Assembly (NCBI GenBank): GCA_034336665.1
Contig: CM067590.1
Location: forward strand, 2,265,748-2,329,747
Direction of reading: 5' to 3'
DNA length: 64,000 bases
Source of the DNA: Luscinia megarhynchos
Lineage: Eukaryota; Chordata; Aves; Passeriformes; Turdidae
Part shown: one piece after another, positions 34,201 to 46,000 of the stretch
Position numbering within the stretch: the stretch's first letter is position 1
How the letters are laid out: each line of letters opens with the position of its first letter
The notes under the pieces: generated by a model
Database searches by the model: none
What the model was told of the DNA's origin: nothing
The model's input: only the letters and a program-made list of their open reading frames with translations
Program-made: the position numbers and the translations under genes

Positions 34201-35176
34201 CCGGTGAGAGGAACTGGGGAGGGAGTTGTGCCCATCTGTGATGCACCACAGTCAAATTCTTCAATACGTCAACACGATAAAAATATCAGAGAGAAACCTG
34301 CCTTGGCAACCTGCTGCTCGCTTTGGCCAGGTGAGCAGAGCAGCCAGGGAACAGCTGGGATGAGTCACAGTGAGTAAAGGAACAGCCCAAGAGTGAGGTG
34401 TGTTTTTCCAGCCAGCCAAAGGTTGTCTCTGGTGATCTCCCCAACCACTCCCGGTGTTAATTGCCAGGACATGTAGCAGTGCTGAACACAAATTGCTTGG
34501 AAAGGGTGTGGTGTTGGATTTGGGATTGGGCTGCTCAGCCCAAATCAGGCTGGGACAAGGAAGAAAGGGAAGGACATGAGGGAAAACAGTGCAGAGGGCA
34601 CCAGCCAAGAGGAAAAAGATTTCCGTGCAGAGTTGTTGTTCAAAGCAAGATTAACAAATTTAACACAAAAACTTGTGAAAATGTGGACAAAAAAAAAAAA
34701 GTAAAGAAAGAGTGCACAAATCTCAGAGCTCCAAAAAGTAACTTTCATTTATTATATTAAATAATAACATTTCTCTTCTTTTATTAAACAATAAACACAT
34801 GAGATCGGGTTAAAATTAAATTTGTTATAACATTTAAAAGATAAATATAACCACAATAATGTACATATTTCGAGATATTAGTCAGATTTAGGTCAACATT
34901 GCAGTTTCCACTTTGTGTTTCCACCTTTTTCAGATCAGACTGAAGAATGATATATTGAAAGGGATACCAGAAGAGCACTCTGTACTTGCAACAGCAGAAG
35001 GAACCACAGTCATTAGGAGTTTTCCTTTGAAACTTAAAGGGAGAGGCAGGTGTTGGAAAAATGAAAATTCCTTTTTATAACAAATTACCCTTTATTTATA
35101 AAACTTTCAAGTAAAAAGAGCAGTATATCAACTGATCAAACAGGTGTGTCAATGAATTATAGTTAACATATTTACT

Positions 35177-35186
35177 CTAAAAATAG
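35177..35186. promoter_or_regulatory. Perfect MEF2 consensus site
   Basis: A second CTAAAAATAG in the KLF2-EPS15L1 interval. It may be chance in AT-rich sequence. Confidence 0.25.
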
Positions 35187-36886
35187 ATCTATGATTCCAT
35201 CATACTCCAAGCAAAATTACTTTCTAAGAAAAGACAGTTGTTGTGAAGTCTAGGTAGGTGCAATATATAACCAAATATATAACCAAAAACTTGGCTGTTC
35301 CACTACTACAGGAAGATAATTGAATTAGATGATTAATAGCAGAGATCAATTCACTTCAACAGAGTTCCAGCTCTAAATAAGGATCAAGCAGAACTTAAGT
35401 TCCTGAGAGGGAAGAATAAAATGCAGAAGAAAGGAGAAATCAAACTCTTACACAAGGGAAAGCAACAATTCTACTTGGACCAAAACTCCTTGGGCCACAG
35501 TTTTACAGAACAAATATTCTTCTCAATGGAGAAACACTAAAGAAGAAATAGTAACCCCAAAAGGATTATAAGAAGAATTCAAGAAAAGTGCATTATCTTT
35601 GAGCATAAGATGACAAAATTTCTACAATAGTGCCAACAGATTTCACAGATGGGAAGTAAAAATAAAAAGGCTTTTAATAAAAAGCTTGGAATTTCCTACA
35701 CTTTGAGAGCACAGCACATGGAACAAGATATAGGAAGGACTGATGACCCTCATAGGGCAGAGGTTCCTTGAAGAAAATGTTGCCTATATAAAAATATTTC
35801 ACACAGCATTATTGTGGAAGTATGACTTTTATGAGCATCTGTTTGTATTGCAGGGTGACTGGGAGGTTTTACAGCGAGACAATTTGAAGGTAACTGAGAG
35901 AAAGCACTCAAGGCAAAGGTGAGCACAGAGTTCTGGAAGGGTAATGTGGCAATTCAGCCTATGTGTCTGCACGCAGGTTCAACGAATAATTGTCTGTCCT
36001 GTTGAACTGCTGTGCCTCAGTGCTCTGTGCAGTCCAGGGCTCTCCACGAGGCATTCCAGCAGCAGATATTCCATGTAACACGTGTGCCACCATAAAACCC
36101 TGCTAAACTCTTAGTGATTGCTCAAGGTACCACACAGTCTAGTAATTTATCTAAGTAGAAAGAAGAATCACCCCCACTCTTTCCTCTAAGCCAAATATGC
36201 AATGGATACTCATTCCTCCTGAAGTAAAAGCTTAGGTGGAAATGGAGGAAAACCAGAACTGGAATCCAGATGACAATTATGCACAACCAATCTAACTGGA
36301 ATGAAGCAAGAAAAACGTGTTTTCCACCTTTGCCTGTGACTGCTTGGGGTGTGTGTATGGGAACAGCTCCTTACAAATAATTCTTTTAAAAGGAAAAAGA
36401 AAGAAAGAGGGAACTGAAACGATGAGAAAACATGGGAGAAAACTCATTGCCTCAGCCCAGAGAAGAAATATGACATGCAAGATCAGGAGTTGAGCTACAT
36501 TCCAAACAGATACTTTAAAAACTACAAAGAATGTGAAATTATATCGAGTGCAGATGATTACTACTTTCTGGCACAGGTAATGAACACAGTTTTTCATGTC
36601 AATTAAAGAAATCTTGATACAAACTGATAGAAATAATTTCTCCTCTTTTCTTTAACCAGGACTTTGAAATTCTCAGAGCCGTGAGTTTTCTGTAAAGATT
36701 CCAATTCTGTATCCATCTGTGGTTACAGAATACATACATACACACAAGCTTTAATATCTAGAATATATATGCATATTCTACATATTCACTGTATATACAC
36801 ATTTTATGTACAGTACAAGGAACTATATACTGGACATACATGTGGACATGTAGAGTATATACACGCACTATGATTACATTATACAA

Positions 36887-36889
<3 letters not shown>

Positions 36890-36931
<42 letters not shown>

Positions 36932-36950
36932 TATATATATATATATATAC
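36890..36950. repeat. (TA)n(CA)n(TA)n microsatellite
   Basis: A compound dinucleotide run: TA repeats, then ACACACAC, then TA repeats, over about 60 bases, embedded in further TATA-rich sequence. Confidence 0.95.
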
Positions 36951-38856
36951 ACATAGACACAACTAATATGGATCTTACTGTACACTGTGGGTATTCACAT
37001 TTTCCGTATCTTACATTGTACATATTTTCTCTGCCCAAATAGCAACAGGTCTGTTTGTGCTTTAAATTTAACTGGTCTGGAGGAAGAAGGTCAATGTCTT
37101 GCAATAAAGTTTTGCGTCAAAGAGCAAGTGCAGGTATTGTATAAACACTGAGTTACAGCATAGGGAAAGAATGTGGGGAATCCTCCTTTTTATAGGGAAA
37201 ACTATATTAAACACAAAGCAAGAAATCACAGCTAGGTTTTCTTCTACTGCAATGACAACATTTTCAATCAAGAGTGTTTCAGTAAATTTAAGGTTCCTAA
37301 ATCTAATACTGTGCATAGACAATACGTTGTGTTCTCTCCTTGTTCATTTGTTGATCTGCAGTTACTGTCCAAGCAAATATGAGGAAGAGTCAATAAGGAA
37401 ATACATAAACAAGCCCTAGCACTATACAGAATGCTGGATTAATTCGCATTTCTGCCTCCCTGCTGGACATCTTGAAAATATCATCTCATTGGCCTAGAAG
37501 CATTATAAATTCAGTATTTTAGGGCCCTGACAAAGCAGCAGAAAGTCTTGTTATGGTACAGGACTTCAAACATGCATCAAGCTGTTTAGTCATCCACCTG
37601 TGCCACTGGAGTGACATCATCCACTCCAGAACTGGTATTACTTTCTAAATTTCATTGTAGCAGCTCAGGTTCAACTGAACAGGAGGATCTTTACACATGG
37701 ATACAGCTTATTTACCTTCACTGAGAATCAGTGCAGTCAGATGCTTTTGAAAATTGTTCTTTCACAGCAAAAGTTTTATCATGTTACCTAAAGACAGACA
37801 CAAGTTAGCTCTCAGAGACTTCAAGTTCTATACACTATAATAGAAGAATTTTTGGATGTTTTAGTATGTTTGATCATGTAATCAAACATGTATTAGAGAA
37901 AAATTATTGCAATGGGGATTTCAAATCAGGTTCTTCAAAATTAAAAATAGCTCCTATCGCATCTCAAAGGGCTCATTTAAGGGACAGTATTAAATACCAT
38001 TATATGGTTGGTTTTGGTATCAGAAATAAATCTTCTCTCCTTCTGAGGAGAATAAAAGGTTCACATTATTTATAGTACCATTAGCACAGGAGACACACAG
38101 CAAAAGGGGAGCTGTGACTCCTAAAAATAACATCCTAAACACGAATAGATGTGTGTGTCTGCACACCCACCCACCCATCCACTTCCCCACAAAAGCCTGA
38201 GACTACAAATGCCACATCTTGGCTGCATTCCAGAGCTGAAAACTACCAAGATGCTTCAAACGATGCAACCTGACTCCTCTGTGCAAGGAAAGTACCCAGG
38301 ATAAGGCAATCCCAACAGAACAGGGAAAGATTGTTTTCATTCACTGAGCAGGCACTATCATTGTAGTATGAAAATAAAAGTAAGGAAGCAAGGACATAAA
38401 GAATAGAAATGCATTAAAGATGATGAAGGAATCTGACATTAAAAAAAGAGAGAAAATGTTGTAAGGTTAAGGGCCACATCAGTAAAAACACAGAATGTAA
38501 AGCTTTTGTATTCCCAGAGAACAAAGGGCAGGAAAGAAGACTGAGGACAATTAAAAATGCTAGATTCCTACTCTAAGGGACAGAAAATTCCAAGGCAAAC
38601 ACAACTGAAGTTTTAGAATTCTTGTAATCAGAAAAGGCATTTCTAGTAAGCAAATTAAATTCACAGACTTATTTTTCCTATGACATGTCAAACACATTCT
38701 GTGTTGTCTTTTCCAGGTGGAAGCACGCAGTGCACATAAAACCTGCTCCTACCTGGTCTGAGTACTGCAAACTGGATTTTAGAGCCAACCCAGACAGTGC
38801 TGCCACAACTTATGTGTGAATGTGTATTTGGCAACTAAAATCTGATTCAACTTGGC

Positions 38857-38862
38857 TTTATT
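38857..38862 (-). terminator. EPS15L1: Candidate EPS15L1 poly(A) signal AATAAA
   Basis: First canonical hexamer on the minus strand after the terminal exon stop, about 1 kb downstream. Its use is inferred. Confidence 0.4.
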
Positions 38863-39855
38863 TCAGTTAAGTATGCTTGATCTGTAACCCCAGAGAGGTG
38901 GAATTGAAGAAGCAGAGGTAGAGACTGTCCCAGAGAGTCACTTGGGTAACACAGCCCAGTCTGTGTGCTGGGAATGGGATAAATGAGGGTCCAGTGAGTT
39001 GTAGGGATGAGCGCTCCTCAAACGTGGCAACTTTCCCACCACTTGGTTTCCTGATGTCACATTAAAGCAGCACCCAAATGTCTATCACCATCTTGCAATC
39101 CCGTTAGCTTGCAATAAAGCAAATTTTTACTTCATAATTTAACTGCTAGATTATTTATCCCATTTACTACAACTGAATTAACTCCCTCTTTTAGTCACAT
39201 ACAATTATTAAAACTCAATGCAAACAAATGTTTAATTTAGAAGAACTACTAATTTCTAGAGTCTTCACATTTGTACAGAGTTCACTGTTTGTATCCATCA
39301 TATATAAATTGTCCGATTCTTTTGTAAAAGCCACAACTTCTGGATAAAAAGTGACCATCTAATAATAAATTTATGCTTTGACATAGATGATGCAGAAGAA
39401 GTACTGATTTGCCTACCATGAGTTATTAAAAAAATATAACAAGTGAAAGCTAATTCTACAAATATTCTCTTTTTATGACACTTTCTTTGAAATCCATATT
39501 GCAGCCTCAAAGACTCAGTGGAGCTCAGGTTATAAAAAAACAGATTTACAAGCCGCAGTTTACTCTATGCAACATTTGTGTTTCAGATAAAGAAACTTTC
39601 AGTACCTTAGGATTATATGTTAAATTTCTTACAAGCAATAATTTTTATCTAGAACATATAATACAGCTTATACAGTGTTTCCTGAAGATTATGCACATGA
39701 GAAGCCACACAGAGTCTGGCTGGAATCAAGAGCCAGTCCTCTTTAGATCTCAAGGTGACTAAAATTATTTTCACAATAGAAACCACGGATTTAGTATTTT
39801 TATAAAAGCCTCATTCCAAGGTTTCTCTTAAGCAGGGTACAGCCCAAGCCCCTCT
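38857..39855 (-). other. EPS15L1: EPS15L1 3' UTR (probable, minimum extent)
   Basis: AT-rich sequence following the EPS15L1 stop. An ATTAAA variant is present at 39231-39236 (minus strand). The first canonical minus-strand AATAAA I find is at 38857-38862, giving a 3' UTR of roughly 1 kb. Use of either signal, or of a more distal one, cannot be decided from the sequence. Confidence 0.5.
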
Positions 39856-40002
39856 TTAAGAGTTTGGCATGTCAGCCTTACTGAGCGCAATGGCCAACTC
39901 AAGGTCTTCTTGTTCTTGTCTCCGCAACCGAGCCAGTCTTTCCTGCTCTGCTTTTTCACTCTCCCGCTTTGCCCAGGCCAGCTGCTGTTCCTCATTTCCA
40001 AA
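39856..40002 (-). CDS. EPS15L1: EPS15L1 terminal coding exon with ubiquitin-interacting motif
   Basis: 147 bp including the stop TAA (39856-39858). The acceptor is TTTTTAG followed by Phe-Gly-Asn-Glu-Glu, joining in phase 0 to exon G. It encodes 48 residues: a charged, probably helical stretch ([20 protein letters not shown]) and then [16 protein letters not shown], a UIM with the conserved Ala and Ser. This is the UIM-containing isoform end. Confidence 0.95.
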   Translation of the reverse strand, partial: FGNEEQQLAWAKRESEKAEQERLARLRRQEQEDLELAIALSKADMPNS

Positions 40003-43000
40003 CTAAAAAATGAAAATGGAAAATGAATTAATAAAGTTACCAACCAGATTGAAGAATTTATGCAAAAAATACAAAGAATCAGACTTATTAAATCTACAGC
40101 TCAAGCACACCAGGCTGCGTTAGGGCAGTTCTAGGTTGACATAGAAATTCACTCACTGGTTTCCTCATTTCATCCTTTATTTCCTTAATTTCTTCCTCCT
40201 TCACTTCCTCCCTTATTTCCTTTACCTCTTTACTTAGTTTATTTCCTTAGTTTCTTGCTCCTCCCACCTGGAAATTAACTCACAAGGGATGCATCCCTGC
40301 ACCTGTGGCTCACATGGCTATGAAAATGGCCAAAAAACCCTCCACAAGCACAAAAAAAGGAAGTGAATGGTTTTAAAGCACAGCAACTGTAACCATTTTT
40401 AAGAATAAATAGCTGGTAAAAGCTGGTAAATAGCTGGTAAAGCTAATAGTTATTTACTCTTGTGCAACTGCACAACAGAGAGCTTTATTGTGGTAGTTCA
40501 TGCTGAGGGTGAGGTGTTTGCTAAGTGATTTTGGACACTGCTGACATGTGTAAAGTTTCATCACCAAATCAAAAGTTACCAGAAGTGTTTCTGTTGCTGT
40601 TCATAAAATACACACATAGTTTCACCAGTAAGAAATAATGTGAGAGAATCCAAGAAAATATGACACTTTATAACATTCAGCTCCGAAACCTGTTTGGGGC
40701 TTCCCAAAACAGAAGTACATTGCAGCAAAACTTGTCCAAAATTACATTCTAATATTTACCATTGAAGGATGCAAAAGTCTGCTTGTTTGAACTTCTTGAA
40801 CAAAATCTGAAACTACTTTATTGAAATCATAGCAATTTCAAACTCAAATATAATCTGTTCTCAGTTAAACTTAGCATTTGCTGAGGAGGAGGATAGGAAC
40901 AGCTGCATGCAAATGTTTGCATTAAAGCCCATTTCTAAAATCTGCTTTGTGTTGTCTTGTTTTTTGTTTTTCTTTTGTTCTGGGGGGTTTGGGGGTTTTT
41001 TTTGTTTTTTTGTTGGTTTTTTTTTTGTGCATGTGTGCAGGAAAACATTATTTGAGGGGTTTTTTTGAGGAGAAAAATTTCAGCTGGATGTATACTGCAA
41101 AAAGTTCTTGTGGCCCAGAAATGGTGACTGAGCACAGCCTGCTATGCCATGGCACAAACTGATGCAGCTACACCTGCCCAGAGCGACCTGGAATACTGAA
41201 CTGAGTGTTAAAAAGCAAGCTTCAGTGCTAAACCCTGTCCAGCTGCACTAACACTGTGTGATGGCCCCACCCCAGCTTCCTCCTCCACTCTACAGTGTAC
41301 CTGTACATTTTATTTTTTATGTATTTTGAAATAAATTTGCCTATTTGAATTTCTTTCAACCTAAGCCAAATTCTCATTTACTCATAATTTAATCATGCCT
41401 CTGGATGCCCATAATTTCTCATTTTATTTCTCCCAGTATGACTTCTGAGATGACTTGGTGCAAAAAACACCAAACTTTTCTTCATGCAATATCTCTGCTT
41501 TCATCACTATAAAAATTTAGATGAGAATCTTTGAGCATTTGATGTTACTGAAATACAATAAAAGAGTCACATCTTTTGATATTTTACTTTTAAAATGGAG
41601 AGACCCTACTACAGTTCCTCATTTAAATAATGTCAGCTGATAGGTAAGATTGAAGAGCTCACTGAGATTTTAAAGAGATTATTTTTTTTTCAAAGTAAAG
41701 ACAGATACAAATGGAAGCAGGAATTCTCTGCTTAGTCCAGGATTTAGGTAGATCCAACAGCTGGGATGGAGAATGAATGGTTACTATTTTCAGAAATTCA
41801 AGACGCTTTGGTCAAACTATCTGGGATTTTTTTTGATGTTGAGAAACCAGTTTTACTTCTATAGCTTCCATTCTAGGATAAGGCTTCCAAAGTTTATGGG
41901 AGTCCCAATTATAACTTGTTTACGGGACATAAGTTATACTTTTGTGGTTGAAAGTGCCGAGTGGAAAAAAATAAGGAAAAACAGGCAAGTGATTCATTGG
42001 AAACAAATCTGGTTGTGCCTTATTACAAGTGGTTGGCACAAAGTACAATTTTCAGGAGATAACTCTCACCACTAAATAGTGAAATAAATACAGAACAGTT
42101 CATTAAAGCCACAGACACTTGCACAGACTGTCTATAAAAAGGCAATTTGCAGGTAATTTAATACAATAATAATTTTTTGCGTATGTCCAGGTTTCAACAA
42201 GTCTATAAATACGTCACACATGTAATTGCATTAAACTCTTTCTTTTCTTTTCTTTTTCAGAAGTACAGAAAGCACAGATCCAAGGCATAGATGAGGAAAC
42301 CAGCAGACTGCAGAAAGACTGATCAAATCACAAAAAGCTCCACTAACTTGTGTGTACTGAATTACCAGTGGGTACCGAGACAAAAAGCTTAGGACTAAGT
42401 GTTCTGTTTCTTGGAAATTTAAACACTTTCTGTTGGCAAAAAAGTGGCTTTTCTTGTTTTTGTAAACTGCAGCTGGAACCCAGAAATAACTGAAATCTGA
42501 GTTACCAAAAGACTGTTTTGTTCCAATGAATCATATTTAATGACAGCAACAAAGTTAAGAATGCAATGAAAATACGCGTAAACTCTGGGTGCATGAATTT
42601 GTCAGTGTGTCAAAAAAGCACCAGATTTTCCAACTAAAATATAATGAAGGCTCTCGTGTTCCTTCTTGCAACAGTCACAGATTTTGATTAAAAATCAGGT
42701 TGTTTGATTATTCAGTTCTACACGATTCTGTTCTTAGATTGCATGGATTTAAAGTAGATGTCAAAAAGCTTCTGTAAGCAAAACTGATTTTCATTTCCAT
42801 TATGAACAAAGTTTCCCAACCATAAGGCAGAGAGAAGCACAATATTCTCAATGATTTCAAGGTAACTGGTACATTTAAAACATACAGAAGGATTAGGAAT
42901 TGTCAAGTGTAGCAGCATAATTGTGTTACAGAAAAGGAAAAAACCCCATGAACTGAGGAGAAAAGGGATCAAATCTGTCTTTTCAGTCAAATTCAGTCAA

Positions 43001-46000
43001 CACTTCTTTTTTTTCTATAGGAGGAAAAATTAATTCAGAAAACTGACTTCAAAAATTATTTCATTTGATTAAACGTCATTTAATAGGAATTATGAAGTGG
43101 CTACTGCTCATTATCTCATTTTTCCTACTTGTTCCTTATCTTCTAAAGTTAATCTGAACTGAGAACCTGATGGCACAGAAAATTTGACCCTGAAGCACCC
43201 ACTCTGATTGGGATCAGAGATTTCGGTTAATCATTTTATACAATCACTAAGCGTAAACCATGATTTAACTTCAGAAATACAGTCTGGAAAGTAAGATGAC
43301 AGTAACTGGGTAACAGTCAATTCATTCCATAATTTGTCTTTCATTGCAGGAAGAAATTAGGTGTTGTTGAAGAAACTTCAGATAAAGCAGGTTTTGTGTC
43401 TTATTTTTATTAAGAACGTCACCAGTTTGTATACAATCAGAATTTAACTGTGCAAATCCAACTAGCTGTGGTCAAACATACAGCAAATCTTGAACCTGGA
43501 TGTTTCAAAAGTGAGAAATTAAAGCCCTGAGGCCACCTAAAGTCTGCAAAGATGACCCCAGCTAACAATATCAAATAAGAAAGTGATACACATTTAACAT
43601 TAAATAATAACTAGGAAAAAACCCCCAAAACATTAAAAAGAAACAACCTGAAAGATTCAGCTTTAATGTCTCCCCTTGTTGAACATGGACCTGTGTCCAG
43701 CAGAGTTAAGCAACAGAATAAGTTTGCAATTTTACTGCGTGACAATTTGAGAAAACAAAAACGTGAAAAAAGGAAGAAGCCTGAGGCTGTGAATGGAACA
43801 GATTCTGTCCACTCATGGGAGCAGCAAGAACCACAGCACCACTGCATCTACAATGGTTCCCAATCCCAGCACTAGAACCAAAGCCAGGCATTAAAAACCC
43901 CGGCGTTTGTCATTGAATGGGGACCTGGCTTTGTTTTCAGACCTCTGGAACTGTTTTTTGGAGTTCAGTGTGGACCTTTCTATCTTGGTTCTACAAAACC
44001 ATTTTGTTTTCTCTGTCTTTTCTATAATATCAGTAACAGGAACAAAATTCAACAGCTAAATCTTCAATCTCTGTCTCATCTGTGTTTATATATGACCACA
44101 TTCCAACATATACAGCAAACGTTGCAACAGGATTGTCAGAATTTTCTCCACAAACAGTTACAAGTACTTATTAGAAACTTTCCCTTTAAGGATTTGCTTC
44201 TCAGGATATGGTGAAATTGCTATAGAAATGGTTTCAGCAATTATTTTTGAGTCTTTACATCATTGGCTCCCAAAAATCTGTTTACAAAATAGCCTCCATG
44301 CAACAAAAACAATACACAGATTCTGCTACAAAGAATTTGAGAGTAAAGGCACACTGTACTAAAATAATTTAAATGCACGTAAACCCTTTAAAATTTAATA
44401 TGAAACTTCTTTTTTATTGAAATAATGCCTTTTTATTACAGAAATATTAATACAAAAACAATGAGGACAGCATGAAGGTACTGAGAGACAGAAGCCAGGG
44501 AACGTAGGTCTGCAGGTAAGACAAAAACCCAACAGAGATTGCTGCAAGCAGAGCAGAAAGTGGTTTGCTCAGAGACAAGGAACTTAACTTACAGAGCTGA
44601 AGTCTGCAAACCCCAAGGAAGAGTCTTTAGAAGTTTTACTTGAAGAGGAGGGAGCAAATGGATCTTTTCCACTAAATGGGTCCCCAAACCCCTTTTTACT
44701 CTGAAACAGGTCACTGCTGTCAGCCCCAAATGGCTGGAATGGATCATGGGGCTTGGGAAAATCTGCAGACCCAAGGTGGCTTACAGGAGTACTTTTACCT
44801 GGAAAGTTTAGGAAAAAAAAAAAGAAAACAAAAGGAGAAAAAGAGAAGTTACTTACCATGGACAATGCAAAGGCCTGAAATAGGAAACTGCTGATACACT
44901 TTCGCATCATCCATACTCCTTGGGGTGGGTGAAAATATAACCAAATATAAGAGTATTCATTTCTCAGTGCAACTTATCTAAAACAGTTGTTTAATTTAAA
45001 CAAATTTATTACCTTATGCATATACATACCTAAATATTAATACCATCAGTATTTTAAAAGATGAAACCTACTATAGAGACATTTGGTCAGAAAAAATTGA
45101 CAAGTGTGACTTTGATTTTCCAGGATTAGAGATATTTCAAGATTAAGTTTGCTATTATATAGAAGACAATATTAAAAACATTTATCCCTAAAGATAAGTC
45201 ACATTAAATAGGATTAGAGAGTAACTTGGCTGTCACTTTATAGAATGCCTGCATTCGGCTTTTTTTCCTGGAAGTGGTTTATTCTTCTACCACCACACAC
45301 ACAAAGAAAAGGAGGCTGATTAAGAAATTACCTCTCTCTGGGGTGTTTGCTCCACAACCCACCTCTTTGTAGGTGACTGTTTGTTCTTATATTCCACCCC
45401 AACAACAAATGGAACCACAGGAATTATTGTGTATGCTCATAAATAATATGTGTATATTTCATTATATTTCAGTGGTTGGTTTTTAATTCCCCTTGCCAAA
45501 AGACTATTTTGTGAGGTCAAATAACTAAACAGATAAATACATTTCTCCCCCTTCCACACCACCTTAAAAAAAAAAGAAAGATTGCTCCTGACAAGTATTC
45601 GTCCAGCTTCCAGGGAAAATATTCCTTGGGTGAACATTCTTGATTGCAATGTGTACTTGATAAAGGAAAAATCTAGAAACATTCTTAAAATAAACAAATA
45701 ACTTCCTGTGTAATAACCTAAATTCTATACATTATTTGTAGTAATAGAGCTGCTTTGAAATGTCCAATTCTTTGAACTATTATTTAAAAAGAATCTTATC
45801 ATTTATTCCCATAATGGTACACATACTAGGAAAGCACAGAGAAATGGAATCAACCCCCAAATTTCAGAATGCACTTGGCACATGGGAGCTTTTCAGAAAG
45901 TATTTTGGTACATGCTCACGAACTTCATAATATATACACTCAGATCTGTGGAAATACTTTTATCAAAGGGAAATAAAGAACAGCAAACTTGCACTCAATA

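Larger units (their letters stand above)
30809..38856. other. Intergenic region between convergent KLF2 and EPS15L1
   Basis: AT-rich sequence with no protein-coding exon recognised. Part of it may be distal 3' UTR of EPS15L1 if distal poly(A) signals are used. A small + strand exon-like piece (36 bp after TGTATTGCAG near 35854, then AAG|GTAACT) was noted but is unsupported. The TA/CA microsatellite at 36.9 kb is listed separately. Confidence 0.45.
40003..44592 (-). other. EPS15L1: EPS15L1 intron between exon G and the UIM exon
   Basis: 4.6-kb intron with consensus ends (GTAAGT...TTTTTAG). It contains pyrimidine-rich tandem sequence at 40163-40267, three direct AGCTGGTAAA copies at about 40411-40440, and a G/T-rich stretch at about 40960-41035. 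It also holds a strong + strand acceptor-like tract ending at 42260. Read-through into this intron gives the short EPS15L1 isoform. Confidence 0.85.
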
